Under the pieces are notes generated by a model. The model did not search any database. It saw only the letters and a program-made list of their open reading frames with translations, and was not told where the DNA came from. A stretch of DNA of 63,041 bases, taken from assembly GCA_022448315.1 (NCBI GenBank), contig JAKVCA010000033.1, positions 1 through 63,041 on the forward strand, read 5' to 3'. Source of the DNA: Pirellulaceae bacterium. Its GTDB lineage: Bacteria > Planctomycetota > Planctomycetia > Pirellulales > Pirellulaceae. Shown here piece by piece: positions 42,693 to 51,926 of this stretch; position 1 is the first letter of the stretch, and each line of letters opens with the position of its first letter. The translations under genes and the position numbers were made by a program.

Positions 42693-44044
42693 GTCTGGAT
42701 CCCGAAAGGACTCAGAACGACGACAGACATAAGAAACCAAGTTACGCACTGAATGATTCGATGCGTTCCATGAAATCCGATTGGCTTAAAGGCCAAACAA
42801 TGGTCGATCAATCTTTCTTCTTTGTTGGGAATGGAGGATTCGGCGAGAAACCTTCTGACCACAATCCGTTGGGAAACGTTCCAACAGAGTTGAAGTTGGT
42901 GGTGCGCGCCAGCCACGAATTCGAGGGTCCATTTCTGACCGGGGTTCCGTCAACTAATGCCCTGCGTTCAGCCACCGAGCTTTATGAAGGTTTGGATACT
43001 TTTGGAGCTGCAGTCGAACCGCGGGAGGAAACCGCTGAGCAACAAGTCCATCGGGCCTCCGTAGAAGTTGAGATGACTAACTTCACCAAACAAAATGCCG
43101 TCAAAGCGCACCACGAAAAAAGGCAGTTGGAAACCATGGGATTTCAGGGACAGGACAGCCTCGACAGCAAGATAAAGTTTCTGGAACAGAGTGAAGGGAT
43201 GGATTGCGTGGCGCCATCAAGCATTCCGGAAATTGTGCTCGTCGATGTGGATGCAATCCAGAAACAGACTCCTGATCCTGATCAAAAAAGGGTTCGGCAG
43301 GACGTTTTAGTCGACGGTGGGACACCATCGACCGGTGACACCGATTTTTCTCCAGACAAAGAGGGTTCGACCTCTTCGGGAATTCTTCCCGCTTGGGAAG
43401 TGGACGCGTTTCAGTGGCCCGCCATCACTTCTGACTTGATCGAAGCTCAGTCAAAAGTGTTCGAGGAATTGGTCACTTCGCTGGACAAGCTTCCGGGGGA
43501 ATCAAAAACGATGGCCGTGACGAGCCTTCGGTCCGGCGACGGCCGTTCGGTCATGTCCATTTGTATCGCCCGTTGGGCCGCCCAGCAGGGCATCAAAACC
43601 CTTCTTGTTGACGCTGATTTTTCAAGGGCCGGGTTAGTGGCGAGTGCAGGTCTCGAGTTTGGTCTCGGCTGGCAGCAGATGGTAACCGAATCGGTTCCGC
43701 TTGCCGAGTTCCTCGTCGCGAGTGAAAATGTTCCGTTGACGATCATGTGCCTTCAGCCCAGTTCGATCACGAGCCAGAATCGTTCCCGCGTTTCAAAGAT
43801 TTTTATAGACAACCTTCGTTTTTTAAAGCCAAACTTCGACCTGATTGTGGTTGATAGCGGCATTACACGAGAGTTGGAATGGCTTTTTGAAGGCACTCAA
43901 CATCCCGCAGACCTCGGTGTTTTTGTCTGCAATCTCAGGCGTTCGGAAGCCTCTGATGTACTAGAAGGCCGCCGTCACTTGGACGCTGCAGGTTTACAGC
44001 ATCTTGGGCTGGCCGAGAATTTCGGCCGACCCAAAGCGGCGTGA
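42689..44044 (+). CDS. CpsD/CapB-like MinD-type ATPase with altered P-loop
   Basis: The 451-residue protein has a poorly conserved, charged N-terminal region (1-265), then an ATPase domain of the bacterial tyrosine kinase (BY-kinase)/MinD type. The P-loop position reads VTSLRSGDGRSVMS, where the usual GK[ST] has Arg for Lys. The second Walker motif is KTLLVDADFSRAGL and Walker B is FDLIVVDSGI. There is no Tyr-rich C-terminal tail, so autokinase activity is doubtful. Relatives control exopolysaccharide chain length. It overlaps the upstream membrane protein gene by 4 bp and precedes a GT39-like transferase, supporting an envelope polysaccharide role. Confidence 0.72.
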   Translation: MSLDPERTQNDDRHKKPSYALNDSMRSMKSDWLKGQTMVDQSFFFVGNGGFGEKPSDHNPLGNVPTELKLVVRASHEFEGPFLTGVPSTNALRSATELYEGLDTFGAAVEPREETAEQQVHRASVEVEMTNFTKQNAVKAHHEKRQLETMGFQGQDSLDSKIKFLEQSEGMDCVAPSSIPEIVLVDVDAIQKQTPDPDQKRVRQDVLVDGGTPSTGDTDFSPDKEGSTSSGILPAWEVDAFQWPAITSDLIEAQSKVFEELVTSLDKLPGESKTMAVTSLRSGDGRSVMSICIARWAAQQGIKTLLVDADFSRAGLVASAGLEFGLGWQQMVTESVPLAEFLVASENVPLTIMCLQPSSITSQNRSRVSKIFIDNLRFLKPNFDLIVVDSGITRELEWLFEGTQHPADLGVFVCNLRRSEASDVLEGRRHLDAAGLQHLGLAENFGRPKAA

Positions 44045-44163
44045 GCCTCAACGCCCAACGGCCGGTTCATGGTAAACTTTGTGGGTGAGCTGGTTTCCTG
44101 GGTTCCTCGCTCGTTCCAAACGACTTGGTCGTCACGGACGGTTGCCACGGCTCGCTAGGTTTC

Positions 44164-45927
44164 ATGGTTGCCGAGTGGGGCTGCTTTGGACTTGTGTTCG
44201 TCGTGTGTTCGTCAGAGGGTAGGGCGTTGCGAGTATGGTGTTGGCTAGTTTTGATCGTGGGCGTGCTTTTTGGATCCGGCGTCCGATATCTTCATTGGCA
44301 TGAGCCATTGTGGGTGGATGAACTGCATACAAGTTGGTGTGCGGTTGGCGATTGGTTTCAGGTCTGGGATCGGTCTGCCGTCGGAAACCAACCGCCCCTC
44401 TATTTTCTGTTGCAAAATATCGTTGTCGATGTGACGGGTGATGCTGGCCGTGGTCTGCGTTGGCCCAGCTTGCTCTCTGGCTTGGGCTTGATTCTCGGTT
44501 GCGGATGGATGGTGGCCCGGTGGACACAATCGCCGGCGGCGGTTTTCGTGACCGCTGGCTTTGTTGCCATCGATTCCAACGTCGTGTTTTATGCAGTTGA
44601 AGCCAGACCTTACGGCATTTTGATGTTCGCGAGCATTCTTCACCTGTTGCTTGGCTATTCTCGGTTTCATTTGGTGGATACACGAAGTCAAGGAGACGCG
44701 AATCGGGCGGTTCCTCAACCAAAGAACGTGTTGAATCGTCAAAGTGCGATTCGGCTGGGTTGGGTTCTCAGTGGTGTCTTGATGGTGCATCTCCATTTAA
44801 CGGCCGGCCTTGTTCTGGGCTTGGAGATGGTCGTGTTGGTCGGAGGCGGAATGATGCCGCTTCGCTTAATTCATTTTTTGGTTTTGGATCGCGAATTGAG
44901 CAGGCGGTGGAACGGGAGAGACTGGCTCAGATTGTTTGTTGATGTTCTGGTGATGGGCCTTTTTCTTGTTCCTTTGGTGCCGCAAATGATGGAAGTGGGC
45001 GGTCGGCGAGGGGCGTGGAGTCAATTTGTGACGGGCTCGTGGGATCAGGCAGTCCCGCTGATCAGGATGATTTTACTCATGTTGATACTCCCTGGGCTCG
45101 GTGTCCTGATCAGTGGTGTCTGGCGTTGGTTTGCAGGCGATGGCCAAAAAGAAAGAACGACGCGATTAAGCCCACCGAGGCAGGTGACGGTGGGAGTAGA
45201 CACTTGCCTCTGGTTCACATGCATTGGCCTCGGAACCTTGGTTTTGTCCGCACTGATGACTTATTTGGATGTCGCACCGGTGATGCTGGTCCGTTACCTG
45301 ACGGCCGCGTTACCCGCGATTGCGGTCGCAGGTGGATTATGGATCGGGCGAATCACGGATCCCTGGCTTCGGCTTGCGACGACGCTTCTCTGTTTGGGCG
45401 GCATGGTGGCGAGCGAACCGTCTTTGAAAACCTTCTGGCAGTCTGGAAGCTGGCCGGAAGCGAGGATCGAGGGTTGGGAGGAGTGTGTCTCGGTCATTAA
45501 CCGCACCGCGCCCGACAAGTGGCCCATCGTTTTATCCTCTGGTTTGATAGAGGAACAACGACCGGATGCCGATTCGGACCCTGAATTGATCGATTACCTG
45601 AAGTTTCCACTTGCAGGTGAGTACATGGTGCGTGGCGAATCGAGCCGGGTGATTCCGCTGGGTTCGCCCACTCGCGGACATTTCCCGCCTGAGGCGATTC
45701 AGGGTCTTGGGCGAACCGGGGGGCTTTGGGTGGTGGTTCGAGATCATCCTGTGGATTCGGTGACCCTGTGGCGTGTGATGGCCTTGATCAACAAGTCACT
45801 CTCAACCGTCCAAGGTGCCAAATTCACGATCGATCGAGATCAGTTTGGTGCCGTGCATCTTCTTAGGGTAAGACGTTTGGGCACCGGTGACCGATCGCTT
45901 TCCGACGAGGAACCTAAAAGGCCCTGA
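44164..45927 (+). CDS. GT39-like membrane glycosyltransferase
   Basis: A polytopic protein of about 587 residues with roughly ten hydrophobic segments. The first loop has HEPLWVDELHTSWCAVGDW, with the Asp-Glu pair used by GT39 (PMT-like) enzymes, and GNQPPLYFLLQ, the equivalent of the family P-x-x-Y motif. VEARPYGILMF follows the next loop. Such enzymes move sugars from polyprenyl phosphate to acceptors outside the membrane. Start could be TTG 44125 or ATG 44164; the latter is chosen. It is 80-120 bp after the CpsD-like gene and may share its transcript. The C-terminal 130 residues form a soluble tail. Confidence 0.75.
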   Translation: MVAEWGCFGLVFVVCSSEGRALRVWCWLVLIVGVLFGSGVRYLHWHEPLWVDELHTSWCAVGDWFQVWDRSAVGNQPPLYFLLQNIVVDVTGDAGRGLRWPSLLSGLGLILGCGWMVARWTQSPAAVFVTAGFVAIDSNVVFYAVEARPYGILMFASILHLLLGYSRFHLVDTRSQGDANRAVPQPKNVLNRQSAIRLGWVLSGVLMVHLHLTAGLVLGLEMVVLVGGGMMPLRLIHFLVLDRELSRRWNGRDWLRLFVDVLVMGLFLVPLVPQMMEVGGRRGAWSQFVTGSWDQAVPLIRMILLMLILPGLGVLISGVWRWFAGDGQKERTTRLSPPRQVTVGVDTCLWFTCIGLGTLVLSALMTYLDVAPVMLVRYLTAALPAIAVAGGLWIGRITDPWLRLATTLLCLGGMVASEPSLKTFWQSGSWPEARIEGWEECVSVINRTAPDKWPIVLSSGLIEEQRPDADSDPELIDYLKFPLAGEYMVRGESSRVIPLGSPTRGHFPPEAIQGLGRTGGLWVVVRDHPVDSVTLWRVMALINKSLSTVQGAKFTIDRDQFGAVHLLRVRRLGTGDRSLSDEEPKRP

Positions 45928-46013
45928 CTTCGGTGCCAAGAACGTGCATAGGGGACCGACCGAGAGTACGTGAGGCCCGCTAAACAGGTGAACCTTTTGT
46001 GCGTAGACGTCGA

Positions 46014-46373
46014 CTACTTGGTCGTACGACGACGCTCTTTGAGGCGAACTGCTTTGCCGACGCGGTCCCGTAGGAAGTAGAGTTTTGCTCGACGGACAAC
46101 GCCGGAACGTTTCACTTCCACCTTGGCAACTCGCGGCGAGTGAATGGGGAACTTACGTTCCACGCCCTCGCCAGCAACCATGCGTCGGACGGTGAAAGTC
46201 TCCCTCACACCTTGGCCACTTCGAGCGATCACCGTTCCGGTGAAAACCTGAACTCGCTCTTTTTGACCTTCCAGAATTTTGGTGTGAACATCGACAGTGT
46301 CACCGATTTCGAACTGAGGGGCCTCCGCCTTCAGGCTCGATTGTTCAACCAAATTAATCAACTCTTGGCTCAT
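46014..46373 (-). CDS. rplS: 50S ribosomal protein L19
   Basis: A 119-residue ribosomal protein at the 30S-50S interface. Family motifs are FEIGDTVDVHTKI, ERVQVFTGTVIARSGQGV, ETFTVRRM, GEGVERKFPIHSPRVAKVEV and GVVRRAKLYFLRDRVGKAVR. Length is normal (about 115-120). It is the last gene of the ffh-rpsP-trmD-rplS operon, 74 bp after trmD. No terminator hairpin was identified downstream. Confidence 0.96.
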   Translation of the reverse strand: MSQELINLVEQSSLKAEAPQFEIGDTVDVHTKILEGQKERVQVFTGTVIARSGQGVRETFTVRRMVAGEGVERKFPIHSPRVAKVEVKRSGVVRRAKLYFLRDRVGKAVRLKERRRTTK

Positions 46374-46447
46374 TACAGTTCTTCCTTACGCTCAGCCAAC
46401 GCGTGCGTCAGCGCCGTGTTCGTCAATTTCTGGATAAATTCGACGGT

Positions 46448-47161
46448 TTACCCGTTGGGGTCAAGGTCAGATGAATCCTCGTGATCCATCAAATCCTTTC
46501 GTCGCTCTTGTGTCCGTTTCTTTCCTTGTTCTTCTCGCCACTGATGGATTCGATCGTGATTCCCACTGAGGAGGATCTCAGGGACTCTCAAACCACGATA
46601 TTCTGCGGGTCGCGTGTAGTGAGGATATTCCAATCCTCGATTTCCGGACGAGAAAGAGTCATCAATGTGACTTTTCTCATCTCCCAGCGTCCCTGGTATC
46701 AGTCGCATCACCGCGTCGATGATTGCCATCGCCGCAACTTCACCACCGTTGAGTACAAAATCTCCCAACGAGACTTCTTCGGGCTCGAGTACGTCGACAA
46801 CGCGCTGGTCAAACCCTTCGTATCGACCACAGAGCAACGTCAGCCTCGGTAATTTGGCAAATCGCTCTACGGTCTTCTGGTCGAGTCGTTTCCCTTGGGG
46901 GCTCAACAAGACCAGATGGTTTGGAGGCCCCTCGTTTTGAAGGTCCTCGAAACAACGGACGACTGGATCGGCCATGATGACCATGCCCGGGCCACCGCCG
47001 TAAGGGCGGTCGTCGACCTTTTTATGCTTATCTGTAGTCCAGTTTCGAAAGTCGTGCAGTTGCACATCAATCAAATTTCGCTGGATCGCTTTTTTGACCA
47101 GGCTCTCCCCGAGATATCCCGAGAACAGGTCCGGGAAGAGCGTCAAAACGTCAAACCGCAT
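46448..47161 (-). CDS. trmD: tRNA (guanine-N1)-methyltransferase TrmD
   Basis: TrmD methylates G37 of tRNAs next to the anticodon, preventing +1 frameshifting. The 237-residue SPOUT enzyme shows MRFDVLTLFPDLFSGYLGES, DDRPYGGGPGMVI, VLLSPQGKRLDQ, LLCGRYEGFDQRV and SLGDFVLNGGEVAAMAIIDA, the knot that binds AdoMet. The C-terminal domain (LEYPHYTRPAEYRG, LLSGNHDRIHQWR) carries the catalytic Asp. It lies between rpsP and rplS; the usual rimM gene between rpsP and trmD is absent (42-bp gap only). Confidence 0.96.
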   Translation of the reverse strand: MRFDVLTLFPDLFSGYLGESLVKKAIQRNLIDVQLHDFRNWTTDKHKKVDDRPYGGGPGMVIMADPVVRCFEDLQNEGPPNHLVLLSPQGKRLDQKTVERFAKLPRLTLLCGRYEGFDQRVVDVLEPEEVSLGDFVLNGGEVAAMAIIDAVMRLIPGTLGDEKSHIDDSFSSGNRGLEYPHYTRPAEYRGLRVPEILLSGNHDRIHQWREEQGKKRTQERRKDLMDHEDSSDLDPNG

Positions 47162-47203
47162 GCACTCCTCGTCAGTAGGCTAGAGTGGCCCATGGCCTCT
47201 CGC

Positions 47204-47749
47204 CTACTCTTCCGTCTTTTCCTCTGACTCAGCGGTGTCAACTTCCGCTTCTGCAGTCGGTGTTTCGGCCTCTTCGGTTGCCTCTGTACCCTCGGCGGCG
47301 TCTGCTTCAGCCTCGGCGGCTGCTGCTTCTGCTGCGGCCTTGGCCGCGGCTTCTTCCTCGGCTTTCTTGGCCGCTGCGGCTTCTTCTTCCGCTTTCAATT
47401 TCTCGGCCAGAGCCCGCTGTGCATTGGCGGCCGCGACAGCTGCCTGCTGTTTGCGATTGGAAATCTGCTCCAAAGCGGCCTTCTGCTGCTCCAGGTGAGT
47501 GCCGTTGCTCCCGTACTTTTTGATCAGTACTGCAACTTTGTCCGAAGGTTGAGCTCCTACTCCCAGCCAGTAGTCGATACGTTCGCCGTTCAAAATGGCC
47601 CGAGCATCCGTATCTCTCACCATGGGATCGTAGTAACCCAGTTCTTCGATCACCCGGCCGTCGCGAGGCGTCCTCGCATCGGTTGCACAAACACGGAAAA
47701 AGGGTTTGTGTTTGCGACCCATTTTTTTCAGGCGGATACGAACTGCCAC
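47204..47749 (-). CDS. rpsP: 30S ribosomal protein S16 with long Ala/Glu-rich C-terminal extension
   Basis: The N-terminal 85 residues are a normal S16 (VRIRLKKMGRKHKPFFRV, DGRVIEELGYYDP, GERIDYWLGVGAQPSD). A C-terminal extension of about 95 residues follows, first Gln/Ala/Lys-rich, then Ala/Glu-rich with Lys and Thr (EEAAAAKKAEEEAAAKAA and similar). Translation starts at GTG 47749, preceded by GAGGAG; an in-frame ATG 11 codons upstream does not match S16 homologues. S16 is needed for 30S assembly. The extension is probably helical and surface exposed. It lies between ffh and trmD in the operon. Confidence 0.94.
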   Translation of the reverse strand: MAVRIRLKKMGRKHKPFFRVCATDARTPRDGRVIEELGYYDPMVRDTDARAILNGERIDYWLGVGAQPSDKVAVLIKKYGSNGTHLEQQKAALEQISNRKQQAAVAAANAQRALAEKLKAEEEAAAAKKAEEEAAAKAAAEAAAAEAEADAAEGTEATEEAETPTAEAEVDTAESEEKTEE

Positions 47750-47840
47750 GAAATTCTCCTCGTGAATCACTACTGCTGACAAATTTTGTCTGTCGAAACG
47801 GAACAGATTACCGCAAAGTGGGGTGTTTCGGAAAGGGCTT

Positions 47841-49316
47841 TCAGCGATTTTTTTTCTTTTTACGCAAACGGTTCCGTAGCATTTTTTCCCGCTCTTTCTT
47901 CTGTTTCTTTTTATCCGATGCGGAAAGTCGCTTACCGGTTCCCTTTTTGGTCTTCATGGTGCGGCCCGGGTTGGCCATTTGCTGCTGCATTTCCTGCACC
48001 ATCGCCATTTTTTCCTTCATGCTCCCCGGTTGGGCCATGCTGGTGAACATCGGTTTCATCATCTCGAACTGCTTGATCAGTTCGTTGACCTGTTGGGGTT
48101 GAACCCCCGCCCCTGCTGCAATTCGCTTTCTCCGCGAAATATCGATGACCTTGGGATTCTTGCGTTCAACCGCTGTCATCGAATCGATGATGCCGATCAG
48201 TCGACGGGTCTCCTGTCCCGTGTCTACCTGATTCATGGCGTCTTTAAGTTGAGCACCCCCCGGGAGTAGGCCCATCATTTTCTGCATCAGGCCGGGACGG
48301 GCGATCTTGTTGATCTGGTCCCGAAAATCATCCAGCGTGAATTGGCCGGAGGCCATTTTCTGCTCGAGGGCCTCTCGCTCTTTGGTATCGATGAGTTTCT
48401 GTGCCTCATCGACCAGAGCGACAACATCACCCATCCCCAGAATTCGGCTTGCCATTCCATCCGGACGGAAAGGCTCGAGCGCGTCCATCTGCTCGCCCGT
48501 TCCAATGAATTTCAGGGGGACGCCGGTTACATGGCGAACACTTAACAGGGCACCGCCTCGGGCGTCTCCGTCAAGCTTGGTCATGATGACGCCGTCGAGC
48601 GTCAGAGCTTCGTTGAAAGCGGCGGCGCTGTTGACCGCGTCTTGTCCGGTCATGCCATCCACCACAAGGAAGACCTGATCGGGCTGAACTCGCTTGTCGA
48701 TCAGAACAAGCTGGTCCATCAACTCTTGGTCAATGGCGAGGCGTCCTGCCGTATCGAGGATGACCACCTCGATCTCATCTTGTTTTGCTTTTGCGACTGC
48801 ATTCCGGCAGACGGATACAGGGTCTTTTTCCCCGGGTTCCGAGTAGACAGGAACGCCCAGCTGGTCTCCGAGGACATGAAGTTGCTGAATGGCGGCTGGG
48901 CGTTGTAGGTCGGCGGCGACCAACATGCATTTCAGGTTTTGACGCTTCAACAGCTGAGTCAGCTTGCCGCAGGTGGTTGTCTTTCCCGATCCCTGAAGGC
49001 CGCACATCATCAAGACGTTGGTGCCAGGTTTGAGGCGAATGCCCTCTTCACCTTTTCCCAGAAGGGACAGCAACTCTTCGTTGACAATACCGACCAGTTG
49101 TTGGTCGGGTGAGAGGGAGCCGAGGACTTTTTCACCCAAAGCCCTCTGGGACACCTGCTTCATGAAGTCTTGAACGACCGTATAGCTGACGTCCGCTTCA
49201 AGAAGCGCATTCTCGACCATTTTCAGGCCGTCACGCATGTTGGATTCGGTCAGCTTTGCTCGGCCGGAAATCGATTTGAATGCGTCGCGAAGTCCGTCTT
49301 GGAGGGATTCGAACAT
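47841..49316 (-). CDS. ffh: signal recognition particle protein Ffh (SRP54)
   Basis: The 491-residue GTPase of the signal recognition particle binds SRP RNA and signal sequences of nascent membrane proteins. The N domain begins MFESLQDGLRDAFKSISGRA, which fixes the start at 49316 rather than 18 codons upstream. G-domain motifs are CGLQGSGKTTTCGKL (G1), DTAGRL (G3), TKLDGDARGG (G4). The C-terminal M domain is Met-rich (MKPMFTSMAQPGSMKEKMAM) and ends in a long Lys/Arg tail. It is the first gene of the ffh-rpsP-trmD-rplS operon. The SRP RNA gene was not found in the window. Confidence 0.96.
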   Translation of the reverse strand: MFESLQDGLRDAFKSISGRAKLTESNMRDGLKMVENALLEADVSYTVVQDFMKQVSQRALGEKVLGSLSPDQQLVGIVNEELLSLLGKGEEGIRLKPGTNVLMMCGLQGSGKTTTCGKLTQLLKRQNLKCMLVAADLQRPAAIQQLHVLGDQLGVPVYSEPGEKDPVSVCRNAVAKAKQDEIEVVILDTAGRLAIDQELMDQLVLIDKRVQPDQVFLVVDGMTGQDAVNSAAAFNEALTLDGVIMTKLDGDARGGALLSVRHVTGVPLKFIGTGEQMDALEPFRPDGMASRILGMGDVVALVDEAQKLIDTKEREALEQKMASGQFTLDDFRDQINKIARPGLMQKMMGLLPGGAQLKDAMNQVDTGQETRRLIGIIDSMTAVERKNPKVIDISRRKRIAAGAGVQPQQVNELIKQFEMMKPMFTSMAQPGSMKEKMAMVQEMQQQMANPGRTMKTKKGTGKRLSASDKKKQKKEREKMLRNRLRKKKKNR

Positions 49317-49802
49317 GTCGGGTCCATCGAAAGTTAAAAAGAGGGTGACACCGAGTCGAAGCTGACTCAAAGCCCTCGTCGTTGGCAGTACACAAACGAC
49401 CAGTTTAATGGATTGCGAACAGACACGTAAGACGCGGCTGCGTGCCTCAGTTTGAAGCGTTGGCTTTTAGCATTGACGTTAGACGGGCGAACGGGACGTT
49501 AACGAGAGTTGACACTTGACTAAACTTCCTCGCCAGCGTTGAAGCCAATCATCAACTACCTTTGATGCCCGTTGTCAAACGGTGACCGTAGTAACGGAAG
49601 GCTTCCCGGGCTGCGTGCAAAAACGCATGGGCAACGAATAGGCGTTGGGGTCAACGTTCAAGATGGATGTAAAAACGACATCATCGCGAACCATCCCGGA
49701 GCACCAAGAGTTGGTGAATTTTTACAATTGTCAGGCCATTGATCGATCTTCCAAACGCACCGGTCGGCGTTTGGGAGCAAGTTGGGGCCAAAGATGAAGT
49801 GA
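49317..49802. other. intergenic region upstream of ffh
   Basis: About 485 bp between the DUF4105 gene end and the ffh start, both on the minus strand. It should contain the promoter of the ribosomal operon. I looked for an SRP RNA signature and did not find one. A small inverted repeat GCGT-gcaaaa-ACGC lies at 49613-49626. Nothing else is supported. Confidence 0.3.
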
Positions 49803-50972
49803 TCAGCGATATCGTTTCGACCAGGATTCGAATGGAAGCCATCTCAAGTTGCTGGGACGCTCGTTCTTCGAATCAAATTTGCGTGGCGGTACGGCGGCAG
49901 GCCTTTTGGGATGACGTTTGGCCGTATCCACGTCGGACCGACTGTTTGTTCGCCGTTGAGAGGGGAAGCTGGTTCGCTTTACCCATGCGTCCCGTCGAAT
50001 GCTTTCCGGTGTGTCGGAAACCTTGTCGCTCGGCGACGAAATCGTGGTCGCTTTATCACTTTCGGTTGCCACCGGCTGCAAGTCCCAATCCGGAGTTGCG
50101 ACGCGTAGACGAATCTTTTGGGAAAACTCGGGGTCCTCAAAGTAACGTGAGGCAAGATCATTGATCCACGATCGTTGCTTGAGTAATGGAAAGGGAAGAC
50201 TCTGATCAAGGATTCCGAGGTCGTAAGCGTATTCGTCCGCGTAGCCAGGCAGGAGAACACCGAGGCTGTAAGGAACTCGGTTAGGGGCGATTTCATTGAC
50301 ATGCTGGACAAGATTGGTCGTGCAGTTGTTTTTGACCGTGTTGTAGAACTCAGGCGTCTCCGCCAGCTCATTCATTCGCTGCGAGATACTTTGGAACAGG
50401 CGTTTTGAGAGTTCTGGGGTCGCGAGCGTCCGGTAAAGGTAGACGTCCGCATTCCGATGCTTGGTTCGTAGACGGATCAGGTCGCGTTCATCCGCCGCGA
50501 CATAGGTGAGCTCATATTGGCGGGAGATGCCCAGAAGGGGCGAATAAGATTCACCCCTCTCGGTGCGAATCTCAGATGAAATGGCAAGGTAATCTCCACC
50601 TTTAAACCCAAAGCTCAGCATGGTGTGAGCAATTATCGGAATTTTGGAAAAGGGGACGCAGATGAAATCGACGGTTTGGAGATCACTCAATTTATAGGTG
50701 CGGTCTTCAAAATCGAGTACGTAATCGGCTTCCGTCACGTACGACGTGTTTCGAACATTCCGAACGGTCACCTGGTCTCCCATGATCTCCACCGTGGGAA
50801 CCACCGAAAACTCGGGTGACCAATCGCGGTAATTGCTCGGCATCACAATGTCCGTCAGGTCATTGCTTGGGACCGTAGCACAGCCTGAAACCCCGACGAG
50901 AAAAGTTGCTAGCAGCCAGCCACGCCACTTGCGTAAGCGAAAAGGTTCTAGATGAGGTGGCGTCAGAGTCAT
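49803..50972 (-). CDS. lipoprotein with DUF4105 (Lnb N-terminal-like) domain
   Basis: The 389-residue protein has a lipobox (LLATFLVGVSGC, Cys31), so it is anchored to a membrane. The DUF4105 domain spans about 75-290. Hallmarks are IAHTMLSFGFKGGDYLAIS, where HT-S-F matches the catalytic His region, and FYNTVKNNCTTNLVQHVNEI, with the family's Asn-Asn-Cys-Thr motif carrying the presumed catalytic Cys. Some DUF4105 proteins form the N-terminal part of Lnb-type lipoprotein N-acyltransferases, so a lipid-modification role is possible. A basic Ser/Arg-rich tail ends the protein. It is divergent from comF with 36 bp between starts. Confidence 0.85.
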   Translation of the reverse strand: MTLTPPHLEPFRLRKWRGWLLATFLVGVSGCATVPSNDLTDIVMPSNYRDWSPEFSVVPTVEIMGDQVTVRNVRNTSYVTEADYVLDFEDRTYKLSDLQTVDFICVPFSKIPIIAHTMLSFGFKGGDYLAISSEIRTERGESYSPLLGISRQYELTYVAADERDLIRLRTKHRNADVYLYRTLATPELSKRLFQSISQRMNELAETPEFYNTVKNNCTTNLVQHVNEIAPNRVPYSLGVLLPGYADEYAYDLGILDQSLPFPLLKQRSWINDLASRYFEDPEFSQKIRLRVATPDWDLQPVATESDKATTISSPSDKVSDTPESIRRDAWVKRTSFPSQRRTNSRSDVDTAKRHPKRPAAVPPRKFDSKNERPSNLRWLPFESWSKRYR

Positions 50973-51008
50973 GGTGGTAATTCCGGTCGAGGATTCTCGA
51001 TGGAGTGA

Positions 51009-51926
51009 ATGTCAGTTTCAATGAGTCGGATACTTGGTTTTCAGAATTGGATCAAGGTCGCTTCGGGCACTATGCAGCGAGGTGCTAGCGAAAAACGAGG
51101 CGAACGCCCTTCTTTATGGCGGGACTTCGAGCGTTTCTGTTTTCCCTCCGTGTGCCGAAACTGTCGGCGAAATCTGGATCCTATGAATTCGGAGGATCGA
51201 TGGTGCTCGGAGTGTCGAATTGAAATCGCGGGGCGCACCCGGCAGTTCTGTGGTAGGTGCGGTGCTGTGTTGGCCCTGCTGTCCGGACATGAAGCGGAGG
51301 GAGGCCGGCTAGAGAGGAACCCGCCTCCCATGATCAATTCAGGGTGTTGCTATTGCCAACACCTGGCGTTCCCTTTTCAGGATGTGGTGTCCGTTGGGAA
51401 CTACGAAGGACGACTTCGTCGAGCAATTATGCGTGTCAAGAGTTCTTTGGATGAGCCTCTCATGTTCGGGTTAGCAGAAGAAATGGCGGAACGCATCGAA
51501 GCGCAACACTGGTTCGCCAGGTTGGATGGGATCGTGGCCGTTCCGTCTTACTGGTTGCGTCGACTGAAACGAGGTTTTCATGTGTCGGACTGGTTGGCGA
51601 CAAGCTTGGCTTCGCGCTGGAATTGTCCCTATTTTCACGGGGCGATCGGGCTGAATCGCGCCACACGCAAGCAGGGCCTTTTGACGATGAGGCAAAGACG
51701 GCTGAATTTGAAACATGCCATGCGTTTTCGCAACCAACCGCGACACGAGGGGGCAAAGGTCAAAGAAGTTCTCTTGGTCGACGACGTCATGACCTCGGGA
51801 GCAACCGCATGCGAGGCCACTCGCGTCCTGAAGAAGCACTTTTGTGAGGTCGTTCATGTCGCGGTTATTGCTCGAGGCGTTCGAGGCGATTCGGTTTCCT
51901 TTCGTCGGGTCTCCGTGGGAGGCTAA
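51009..51926 (+). CDS. comF: ComF-family phosphoribosyltransferase-like protein
   Basis: The 305-residue protein has an N-terminal zinc-binding part with four Cys pairs (CRNCRRNL, CSEC, CGRCGA, CCYC) between residues 40 and 120. The C-terminal domain is a type I phosphoribosyltransferase: FQDVVSVGNYEG, LRRAIMRVK, LDGIVAVPSYWLRRLKRGF and the PRPP-binding motif VLLVDDVMTSGATACEA. In competent bacteria ComF helps process imported single-stranded DNA; elsewhere its role is unclear. No other competence gene is nearby. It is divergent from the DUF4105 lipoprotein. Length is a little above the usual 220-250 because of the N-terminus. Confidence 0.9.
   Translation: MSVSMSRILGFQNWIKVASGTMQRGASEKRGERPSLWRDFERFCFPSVCRNCRRNLDPMNSEDRWCSECRIEIAGRTRQFCGRCGAVLALLSGHEAEGGRLERNPPPMINSGCCYCQHLAFPFQDVVSVGNYEGRLRRAIMRVKSSLDEPLMFGLAEEMAERIEAQHWFARLDGIVAVPSYWLRRLKRGFHVSDWLATSLASRWNCPYFHGAIGLNRATRKQGLLTMRQRRLNLKHAMRFRNQPRHEGAKVKEVLLVDDVMTSGATACEATRVLKKHFCEVVHVAVIARGVRGDSVSFRRVSVGG

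Noticed and set aside
49317-49802. Possible SRP RNA gene next to ffh
   Set aside because: The conserved SRP RNA apical loop sequence and a long hairpin were not found.
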